Origin: SLNP01 sp964568875
GTDB lineage: Bacteria > Bacteroidota > Bacteroidia > Bacteroidales > VadinHA17
Assembly: GCA_964568875.1 (NCBI GenBank)
Contig: CAZMSH010000024.1
Coordinates: 1 to 61,538 of the forward strand
Direction of reading: 5' to 3'
DNA length: 61,538 nucleotides
The notes beneath the pieces were generated by a model, which saw only the letters and a program-made list of their open reading frames with translations, was not told the origin of the DNA and did no database searches. Positions 17,544-23,825 of the stretch are shown in pieces (position 1 is the stretch's first letter; each line of letters begins with the position of its first letter). The position numbers and the translations under genes were made by a program.

Positions 17544-17597
17544 TGCGAAACATATTTCCCGTAAGTTAGGAAACTATGCCCGAAAAAACAAGAAAAT

Positions 17598-17625
17598 ACC
17601 GTTAACCGTTAACCGTTGACCGTTC
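17598..17625. repeat. 7-base tandem repeat, four ACCGTTN units
   Basis: The units are ACCGTTA, ACCGTTA, ACCGTTG and ACCGTTC. The array ends on the last base of the purE stop codon (17625-17627), so on the purE sense strand the repeat starts exactly at the end of the gene. The unit is the reverse complement of one at 11079-11085. Confidence 0.9.
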
Positions 17626-18131
17626 TAATTCGTTTTATAGTCGAACTTAACCTGTTTCAGTTCCTCATTGGCCTTAATGATCTTGTTTTTAAGGTCCTCT
17701 TTGAACTGCTTCACAGTGGCGGCTACTTCCGGGTCAGCAGCAGCCACTATCTGAGCTGCAAGTATTGCAGCGTTCTGTGCTCCATTGACGGCTACCGTTG
17801 CTACCGGAATTCCGGGAGGCATCTGCAATATCGACAGTATTGAGTCGAGCCCGTCAAGCGATGCGTTTATGGGTACACCGATTACGGGCAGTGTGGTGAA
17901 AGCAGCTATCACACCAGGCAGGTGAGCGGCCATGCCTGCTGCTGCTATTATTACCTTTATTCCCCTGCCGGCGGCGTTTTTTGCAAACTCCTCAGCCTTG
18001 TCAGGAGTACGGTGTGCCGAGAGTGCATTTATCTCGAAAGGAATTTTGAAATCATTGAGAGTTTTTGCTGCCGCCTCCATTATCTTGTAGTCGGAGGTGC
18101 TGCCCATAATAATGCTGACCTTTGGTTCCAT
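17625..18131 (-). CDS. purE: N5-carboxyaminoimidazole ribonucleotide mutase
   Basis: PurE class I rearranges N5-CAIR to CAIR in purine synthesis. The 168-residue protein is of normal length. The nucleotide-binding loop IMGSTSDY near the N-terminus and the SAHRTPDK motif with the catalytic histidine are both intact, as is AAAGMAAHLPGVIA. The gene is divergent from hpt, with a 90-base gap that holds overlapping promoters for both. purK is not in the window. The gene ends directly at a 7-base repeat array. Confidence 0.96.
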   Translation of the reverse strand: MEPKVSIIMGSTSDYKIMEAAAKTLNDFKIPFEINALSAHRTPDKAEEFAKNAAGRGIKVIIAAAGMAAHLPGVIAAFTTLPVIGVPINASLDGLDSILSILQMPPGIPVATVAVNGAQNAAILAAQIVAAADPEVAATVKQFKEDLKNKIIKANEELKQVKFDYKTN

Positions 18132-18164
18132 TTGTATATGACTTGTTTAATTGTTTCGATAAGG

Positions 18165-18195
18165 GCAAAAATAGCCATTTATTTCATATTTTTGC
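18165..18195. promoter_or_regulatory. Divergent purE/hpt promoter region with perfect inverted repeat
   Basis: GCAAAAATA (18165-18173) and TATTTTTGC (18187-18195) form a perfect 9-base inverted repeat with a 13-base spacer. Each arm contains a full Bacteroidetes -7 box: TATTTTTG on the minus strand (18173-18166) toward purE and TATTTTTG on the plus strand (18187-18194) toward hpt. Clear -33 boxes are not seen at the standard spacing. The same symmetry could serve as an operator for both purine genes. Confidence 0.6.
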
Positions 18196-18221
18196 ATGGT
18201 TTAAACTACCCCGGAGGAACT

Positions 18222-18764
18222 ATGGATGAAGTAATGCTTAACGGCAGAAGGTTCAGGAAGTATATCGATGAGAAACAGATAGAGGAGGCAGTGAAGACAA
18301 TTGCAGCCCGTCTGAACAGCGATCTGGCCGACAATGACGAGGTGGTCTTTATTGGAATCCTCAACGGCTCATTTCTTTTTGCTGCCGATCTCTTCAGGCA
18401 CATCACGCTGAAAGCCAGGATATCTTTTCTGAAGCTTGCTTCTTATGAGGGAACCAGTTCATCGGGGTCGATAAGGGATCTGATAGGCTGGAACGAGGAT
18501 GTGCAGGGCAAGAGCGTTGTTGTAGTCGAGGATATAGTTGATACGGGCAATACACTGGAACTGGTTGTAGGAGGCCTGAGGGTCAGGAAGGCTGGAGAAA
18601 TAAGGGTTGCGACAATGTTGTTTAAGCCAGAGGCTTACAGGAAGGATATCAGGATTGACTATGCCGGATTCGAAATACCCAACGATTTCGTGGTAGGATA
18701 CGGACTCGATTTTGACGGACTGGGAAGAAACCTTCCGGCCATCTATTCTATTGTCACTGAATAA
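18222..18764 (+). CDS. hpt: Hypoxanthine phosphoribosyltransferase
   Basis: The enzyme converts hypoxanthine (and usually guanine) with PRPP to nucleotides in purine salvage. The PRPP motif VVVVEDIVDTGNTL is intact, and the region with LKLASYEGTSSSG matches the flexible loop of the family. The open frame extends upstream to 17922 but that part is antisense to purE. The ATG at 18222 is supported by GGAGGA at 18213-18218, one of the few good Shine-Dalgarno sites in the window, and gives the usual length of 180 residues. adk follows after 21 bases, and PurE synthesis and Hpt salvage share one intergenic control region. Confidence 0.95.
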   Translation: MDEVMLNGRRFRKYIDEKQIEEAVKTIAARLNSDLADNDEVVFIGILNGSFLFAADLFRHITLKARISFLKLASYEGTSSSGSIRDLIGWNEDVQGKSVVVVEDIVDTGNTLELVVGGLRVRKAGEIRVATMLFKPEAYRKDIRIDYAGFEIPNDFVVGYGLDFDGLGRNLPAIYSIVTE

Positions 18765-18785
18765 AATAAAGTAAATAAATATCAT

Positions 18786-19361
18786 ATGCTCAATTTTCTG
18801 ATTTTTGGTCCCCCGGGTTCAGGTAAGGGTACTCAGTCGGTTCACCTGGCGGAAAAGTATAATCTTCTTCATCTTTCAACAGGCGATATGCTGAGGGCCG
18901 AGATTGATTCGGGCACGGATCTGGGTAACAGGGTAAAAGGCATTATGGCAAAGGGAGAGCTGGTTCCTGATGAGGTCGTAATAGAGATGATAGCAACAAA
19001 GATTGATTCGGAGAAACTGCGTGCAGGATTTCTTTATGACGGTTTTCCCCGTACTGTCGAGCAGGCGATGGCCCTTGAGAAGATGCTTGAAGGTAAGGGA
19101 ATGAAAATAAACGCAATGCTTGCCCTTGATGTTGAGCACGACGAACTGGTACGGAGATTACTGGGACGAGGTGCAATATCAGGCAGATCAGATGATCAGG
19201 ATATGAATGTGATCGAGAACAGGATTGAGGTATACCGAAGCAAGACAGAACCTCTGGCTGACCATTTCAGAAGGAAAGACCTGTACCGGGAGATTGACGG
19301 AATGGGAACAATCGGAGCGATTTTCGAAAGGCTCTGTTCTGCAATAGAAAAAAGCATGTAG
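18786..19361 (+). CDS. adk: Adenylate kinase
   Basis: The enzyme catalyses ATP + AMP = 2 ADP. The 191-residue protein has the P-loop GPPGSGKGTQ at residues 8-17, the AMP-binding segment STGDMLRAEI and the DGFPRT motif. The LID region is the short form (GRGAISGRSDDQD) without zinc-binding cysteines, as usual for adenylate kinases of about 190 residues. It follows hpt by 21 bases and precedes obgE by 72 bases, forming a purine/GTPase cluster seen in other Bacteroidota. Confidence 0.97.
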   Translation: MLNFLIFGPPGSGKGTQSVHLAEKYNLLHLSTGDMLRAEIDSGTDLGNRVKGIMAKGELVPDEVVIEMIATKIDSEKLRAGFLYDGFPRTVEQAMALEKMLEGKGMKINAMLALDVEHDELVRRLLGRGAISGRSDDQDMNVIENRIEVYRSKTEPLADHFRRKDLYREIDGMGTIGAIFERLCSAIEKSM

Positions 19362-19433
19362 CCTGTAATATTGGTCATTACGGGTGAAACAGAACAAATG
19401 CGGATAAGGGTATATGCATAAAGAATCACATTG

Positions 19434-20423
19434 ATGGCGGAGTCAAATTTTGTCGATTATGTTAAGATATTCTGCCGTTCCGGGAATGGGGGCAGGGGGT
19501 CGGCACACTTCCGCCGTGAGAAATTCATACCCAAGGGTGGACCAGACGGAGGTGACGGTGGACGTGGCGGACATGTAATAGTAAGGAGCAATGATCAGTT
19601 ATGGACACTGCTACATCTCAAGTACCAGCGTCATATCTTCGCAGAACACGGTAAGCCGGGAGCAGGCGCGCTTAAAACAGGCGGTGATGGTCGTGATGCC
19701 ATTATTGAGGTGCCCCCCGGCACAGTGGCAAAACACGCTTTAACAGGAGAGGTGATCTTCGAGATAACTACTCCCGGCGAAGAGAAAATTCTTGCCCGTG
19801 GCGGCAGGGGTGGCCTTGGAAACGACCATTTCAAGTCGGCAACAAACCAAACGCCAAGATATGCTCAACCAGGAGAGCCAGGTATAGAAGACTGGTTCAT
19901 ACTTGAACTGAAGATACTTGCTGACGTCGGACTGGTAGGATTCCCGAATGCAGGAAAATCAACGCTCCTTTCCGTGATTTCAGCTGCCAAACCTAAAATT
20001 GCCGATTATCCGTTCACAACGCTTGTTCCAAACCTGGGAATAGTAAGGTATCGCGGCGACAAATCTTTTGTTGTTGCAGATATTCCAGGAATTATAGAGG
20101 GCGCTCATGAAGGCAGGGGGCTCGGGCACCGTTTCCTGAGGCACATAGAAAGAAATTCCATCCTTCTTTTTATGATACCAGTCGATGCGGCTGATATAAA
20201 AAAAGAGTATGATATTCTGGTCAATGAACTAAAGATGTATAATCCGGAACTGCTAGACAAGAGACCTGTACTGGCTATTACCAAGTGCGATATGGCTGAT
20301 GATGAGATAATTGAGGCCACTGTGCCTCTGCTGCCTCAGGTCCCTGCGGTATTTATATCTTCACTGACAGGAAAGGGGCTGGACAAGCTGAAAGATACAT
20401 TGTGGCGTACTTTAACTACTTAA
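19434..20423 (+). CDS. obgE: GTPase Obg
   Basis: Obg is an essential GTPase that binds the 50S ribosomal subunit and links ribosome maturation with growth state. The 329-residue protein has the glycine-rich Obg fold at the N-terminus (GNGGRGSAHFRREKFIPKGG, GGDGGRGGHV) and then the G domain: G1 GFPNAGKST, G3 DIPGII, G4 TKCD. It lacks a long C-terminal extension, as is common for this phylum. A TTG three bases upstream is in frame, but the ATG at 19434 is the better start. A PAP2 gene follows after 14 bases. Confidence 0.97.
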   Translation: MAESNFVDYVKIFCRSGNGGRGSAHFRREKFIPKGGPDGGDGGRGGHVIVRSNDQLWTLLHLKYQRHIFAEHGKPGAGALKTGGDGRDAIIEVPPGTVAKHALTGEVIFEITTPGEEKILARGGRGGLGNDHFKSATNQTPRYAQPGEPGIEDWFILELKILADVGLVGFPNAGKSTLLSVISAAKPKIADYPFTTLVPNLGIVRYRGDKSFVVADIPGIIEGAHEGRGLGHRFLRHIERNSILLFMIPVDAADIKKEYDILVNELKMYNPELLDKRPVLAITKCDMADDEIIEATVPLLPQVPAVFISSLTGKGLDKLKDTLWRTLTT

Positions 20424-20437
20424 GATTAACCGGAAGT

Positions 20438-21031
20438 ATGATAGAGCAACTCGACAAACAGCTTTTTCTTTTTTTGAATTCAATCAACTCGCCATTCTGG
20501 GATGAGGTTATGTGGCTGGTGACGTCTAAAATGACATGGGCACCTCTTTATCTTTTTATGCTGTACATGTTTATCAGAGACCACCGGCGCAAGGCCATTG
20601 TCATCTTCATCTTTGCCGTAGCTGCCGTTACTCTCAGCGACCAGCTGTCAGTGCATGCATTCAAGGAAGTTTTCCAGAGGCTGAGGCCAAGCCGAGAAGA
20701 GGAGTTTGCTGACATCATTCATCTTCTCAGGGGACGAAAGAGCGGTATGTACGGATTTGTTTCGTCTCATGCTGCCAATTCTTTTACCATCGCAGTCTTC
20801 TCTCTCAGACTTATACGGCGCCGCTGGTACACAATTTCAATAATAATCTGGGCAGCTGCCGTTTCCTATTCAAGGGTCTACGCCGGTGTCCACTACCCTG
20901 GGGATATTCTGGGCGGAGCAGCTCTCGGTATTATCATAGGATATGCAATGTATAAGGCCTATGACTATTTTGACCGCAGAGTGCTGACTAATAAACCCTG
21001 GTTCAATAAAAAGACAGAAGGCACCCTGTAA
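20438..21031 (+). CDS. PAP2-family membrane phosphatase
   Basis: This 197-residue inner-membrane protein has about five or six transmembrane helices and belongs to the PAP2 superfamily. Members hydrolyse lipid phosphates such as undecaprenyl pyrophosphate or phosphatidylglycerol phosphate. The three motifs are KEVFQRLRP (K-x6-RP), FVSSHAAN (the SGH motif with Ser in place of Gly) and SRVYAGVHYPGD. The frame opens upstream at a GTG inside obgE; the ATG at 20438 is preferred because it leaves a 14-base gap and starts just before the first amphipathic segment. A 7-base repeat array begins inside its stop codon. Confidence 0.9.
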   Translation: MIEQLDKQLFLFLNSINSPFWDEVMWLVTSKMTWAPLYLFMLYMFIRDHRRKAIVIFIFAVAAVTLSDQLSVHAFKEVFQRLRPSREEEFADIIHLLRGRKSGMYGFVSSHAANSFTIAVFSLRLIRRRWYTISIIIWAAAVSYSRVYAGVHYPGDILGGAALGIIIGYAMYKAYDYFDRRVLTNKPWFNKKTEGTL

Positions 21032-21147
21032 CCCGCAACCAGCAACCCGCAACCCGCAACCAGCAACCCGCAACCCGCAACTCACAACCAGCAACCAGCA
21101 ACCAGTAACCCGCAACCAGCAACCAGCAAACCCGCAACCCGCAACCC
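21030..21147. repeat. 7-base tandem repeat, about 17 AACCCGC/AACCAGC units
   Basis: From 21030 the sequence is read almost entirely as 7-base units, AACCCGC or AACCAGC, with variants AACTCAC and AACCAGT, one 8-base unit (21128-21135) and a final partial unit AACCC. The array starts within the PAP2 stop codon (21029-21031) and ends on the base before the lplA ATG (21148). It therefore makes up the entire intergenic region and replaces any recognisable ribosome-binding site or promoter. Confidence 0.95.
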
Positions 21148-22098
21148 ATGCTCTGCATTAACCTACAAACCACCGATCCCTTCTTTAACCTGGCCCTTGA
21201 GGAATATTACTTTAAAAAGAGAAGCGAGGACTTTTTCATAGTTGGCATAAATGATCCGTCGATAATTATCGGCAAGCATCAGATAGCCAATGAGGAGATA
21301 AACAATCAATTCGTGATAGAACGCGATATTCCCGTGATAAGGAGGATAAGCGGAGGCGGCACGGTTTATCACGACAGAGGCAATGTAAACTTCACCTTTA
21401 TAACCACCGGAAAGCCGGGCAGCCAGGTAGATTTTGCAAGACACACCAGGCCTGTGACAGATTTTCTTAACACCCTGAAGGTGGAGGCAAGGCTGGAGGG
21501 AAAAAATGATATTCGCACCGGTGGGCTTAAGATATCCGGAAATGCGGGCCATGTTTTCAAAGACAGGGCTTTGCATCATGGTACACTTCTCTTCAACGCC
21601 TCCCTGACTGATTTGCGTGATTCCCTGTTGCTGACCAGGGGACAGTATATCAGCCGTGCCGTGGCTTCTAACCGAACATCGGTAACCAACCTCTGTGACC
21701 TTCTGCCTGACATCAGCACTGCCGGCGAGCTTCAGGCAGAGTTGTTTCGCTATGTCATGATGCAGTTGCCCGCTTCGGAACTATATCGCCCTGATGAGAG
21801 TGAGGCGGAAATAATAAGAAACCTGGCTGAAACCAAATACCATTCATGGGAATGGAACTACGGCTATAGTCCGCCTTACCGGTTTATTAACAGGTTCAGG
21901 TTCAGAGAGCGGATGCACTGCTGCGATCTCACTGTAAAAGAGGGCAGAATTGTGACCTCACAGATCACAGGAAGCGTAATGCTTGAGGATCCGGGAAGAG
22001 AGATGAAGGGGCTGAGGCATTATTTTGATGATTTTGAAGCCTATTTCAGGTCAGTCTTTCCCGGAGAGGAGCGTGAGCTGGCTCTGAACTTCTTCTGA
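21148..22098 (+). CDS. lplA: Lipoate-protein ligase A
   Basis: LplA activates free lipoate with ATP and attaches it to lipoyl domains (salvage). The 316-residue protein has the RRISGGGTVYHDRGNVNFTF motif and the lysine loop KISGNAGHVFKDRALHHGTLL segment typical of bacterial LplA, plus a C-terminal accessory domain. With lipA and lipB about 9 kb away, the organism carries both synthesis and salvage. The ATG at 21148 directly follows a 7-base repeat array with no Shine-Dalgarno sequence. Translation may depend on the upstream PAP2 gene or on an unstructured A/C-rich leader. Confidence 0.93.
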   Translation: MLCINLQTTDPFFNLALEEYYFKKRSEDFFIVGINDPSIIIGKHQIANEEINNQFVIERDIPVIRRISGGGTVYHDRGNVNFTFITTGKPGSQVDFARHTRPVTDFLNTLKVEARLEGKNDIRTGGLKISGNAGHVFKDRALHHGTLLFNASLTDLRDSLLLTRGQYISRAVASNRTSVTNLCDLLPDISTAGELQAELFRYVMMQLPASELYRPDESEAEIIRNLAETKYHSWEWNYGYSPPYRFINRFRFRERMHCCDLTVKEGRIVTSQITGSVMLEDPGREMKGLRHYFDDFEAYFRSVFPGEERELALNFF

Positions 22099-22197
22099 AA
22101 CACACTCGTACAAGGGTGTCGTTAAGAGAGCATTCAGCATTGTCGTTATCAGGTTTTTGTTATTTTTAGAGTTTGTTTCACTGACTCATAGGGGTAG

Positions 22198-22935
22198 ATG
22201 AACAGAATTCGCTCAGTTTTTACATGGCTATGGGGTATTGGATTCATAGTCCTTATGTTCCCGGTTACATGCCTTATATGGTTTGCTGCGTACCCATTTG
22301 ACAATAACAGGATACTGGTGCACCGTTTCCTGAGGTTTCAGGGCTGGTTCCTGACACATACCATCCCCCTGTGGAGCTTTAAGATTGAAGGCAGGGAGAA
22401 GGTCAGGCGCAATCAGGCCTATGTGATAATCAGTAATCATCAGTCAATACTTGATATTATCCTGCTTGACAATATCAGAGGTGATTTCAGATGGATATCG
22501 AAGGCCGAAAATTTCAGGGTGCCTATACTTGGTCTCAGCATGCGAATGGCTGGTTATATAAGCATTGAACGAGGCAGTAAGGAGAGCGCTGTAAAGATGT
22601 TTGAAGAGGCAGCCAGGTCACTCGAAAAAAATATTTCAATAATGATATTTCCTGAGGGAACCAGGTCGAAAACAAACAGGCTGCTGCCCTTTAAAACAGG
22701 GGCTTTTCAGCTCGCCCTGAGGGCAGATAAGCCAATACTTCCGGTAGTAGTTGATGGAACCGGGACTGTCCTGCCTAAGCACGGATATACATTCAATAGC
22801 GGCAATAAGCTAAGGGTGAGGATAATGGATCCTGTATTTCCCGGTGAATTCGGCACGGGGGATGCGGAGGAGCTGGCAAATAACTTCAGGAAAATGATAT
22901 CAGAAGAACTTGACAGGATGAAGTCAGAAAAGTGA
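22198..22935 (+). CDS. plsC: 1-acyl-sn-glycerol-3-phosphate acyltransferase
   Basis: PlsC acylates lysophosphatidic acid to phosphatidic acid at the inner membrane. The 245-residue protein has an N-terminal membrane helix (about residues 9-30), the catalytic NHQSILD (HX4D) motif and the FPEGTRSK motif that binds the phosphate. VVDGTGTVLPKHGYTF corresponds to the usual fourth motif region. Length is normal. The 99 bases upstream contain a weak promoter-like pair (ATTG, 18 bases, TATTTTTA at 22161-22168). The next gene starts 3 bases after its stop codon. Confidence 0.94.
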   Translation: MNRIRSVFTWLWGIGFIVLMFPVTCLIWFAAYPFDNNRILVHRFLRFQGWFLTHTIPLWSFKIEGREKVRRNQAYVIISNHQSILDIILLDNIRGDFRWISKAENFRVPILGLSMRMAGYISIERGSKESAVKMFEEAARSLEKNISIMIFPEGTRSKTNRLLPFKTGAFQLALRADKPILPVVVDGTGTVLPKHGYTFNSGNKLRVRIMDPVFPGEFGTGDAEELANNFRKMISEELDRMKSEK

Positions 22936-22938
22936 GCC

Positions 22939-23715
22939 ATGACACCGGGCGTACCCGATAAGCGAATTCTTCACCTCCTGGGGTACTATTCCAACCAGGA
23001 AGGAATTGCACTGAGGTATATCCGTGAAGATGACAACTGGAACGAACATCTTTCAAATACCAGGAAGTTTATTGACAATGTCGTAAAAAAGGTCAGGCCG
23101 GAGCTGGTAACTGTCCTGGGAAGCGGATGGCTGCTCGATATTCCGCTGAAGAGCATTATCAGGTCGGGTGCGAGAGTAAGGCTTGTTGATATTGTACATC
23201 CGCCCGGAATTGTGAAATCGCTGGCCGGCGAAAAGGCTGTAACCTTTGTAACAGATGATGTTACCGGTGGTCTTCCTTCGCTGGTACGGGATCTTTCCGA
23301 AAAGGGTCGCAGGTACGAAGCAGGTCATATTCTTGAATCGGCAGCATCACTTGAATATGAGCCTGGCTGTGAACAGGGCCTTATCCTGTCGGTAAACCTT
23401 CTAAGCCAGTTGCACACGCTTCCTTTTGAATATCTTGTACGCAAAAAGTTGGTGGGAGAGGAGGCCCATGATGCTTTCGCCGCCCTCATCCAGAATAAGC
23501 ATCTTGCGTTCCTGAAAAAGTATGAAGCTGTGCTGATAACAGATACCGAAGAGATTGAGACTGACAGGTATGGTGTACCACACAGCACCGGGATACTCCA
23601 TTGTCGTCTTCCATCGTGTCGCAGCCGGAAGGAATGGACATGGGAGTTTGATACAGCAGGATCATACAGGCAAGGACATACAACAGTCATGAAGGTGACT
23701 GCCCTGCATCTCTGA
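22939..23715 (+). CDS. Conserved-looking protein with Rossmann-like core, function unknown
   Basis: The 258-residue soluble protein is not one I can name. Around residues 55-95 it contains VTVLGSGWLLDIPLKSI followed by a strand ending in VRLVDIVHPP. This resembles motif I (glycine loop) and the acidic end of strand 2 in class I S-adenosylmethionine-dependent methyltransferases. Later segments VTFVTDDVT and LILSVNLLSQLHTLP fit strands 3 and 4 of that fold. No catalytic motif is visible. Near the C-terminus the histidine/cysteine-containing GILHCRLPSCRSRKEWTWE may bind a ligand. It starts 3 bases after plsC, so translation is probably coupled. A role in lipid metabolism is only a neighbourhood guess. 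Confidence 0.65.
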   Translation: MTPGVPDKRILHLLGYYSNQEGIALRYIREDDNWNEHLSNTRKFIDNVVKKVRPELVTVLGSGWLLDIPLKSIIRSGARVRLVDIVHPPGIVKSLAGEKAVTFVTDDVTGGLPSLVRDLSEKGRRYEAGHILESAASLEYEPGCEQGLILSVNLLSQLHTLPFEYLVRKKLVGEEAHDAFAALIQNKHLAFLKKYEAVLITDTEEIETDRYGVPHSTGILHCRLPSCRSRKEWTWEFDTAGSYRQGHTTVMKVTALHL

Positions 23716-23797
23716 AACAGCCGTATAATGGTGTAATTGTTCTTAAATGTCGCCTCCATTGTTGAAAAATTGGTTCATAGGGGCGCGGTATATTGAC

Positions 23798-23805
23798 TAT
23801 ATTTG
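23798..23805 (+). promoter_or_regulatory. Putative parE-parC promoter, -7 box
   Basis: TATATTTG fully matches TAnnTTTG and lies 20 bases before the parE ATG. The nearest TTG-like -33 candidate (23770-23772) is about 25 bases away, longer than the usual 19-20, so only the -7 box is supported. Confidence 0.5.
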
Positions 23806-23825
23806 CGCAAAATATTTTTTGTGGT

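Noticed and set aside
17922..18221. 100-residue N-terminal extension of hpt
   Set aside because: It is antisense to purE and lies upstream of a good Shine-Dalgarno site and ATG at 18222. The family has no such extension.
20760..20780. PAP2 motif with Ser instead of Gly (SSH) as an inactivating change
   Set aside because: The catalytic histidine is intact, the other two motifs are complete and this variant is common in Bacteroidota PAP2 proteins as far as I recall.
21030..21147. CRISPR-like array of short repeats
   Set aside because: The units are 7 bases and contiguous with no spacers, and no cas genes are nearby. It is a simple tandem repeat.
22109..22126. Hairpin ACACTC/GGGTGT after lplA as a terminator
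   Set aside because: Only six pairs including a G-U pair, and no T-run follows on the plus strand.
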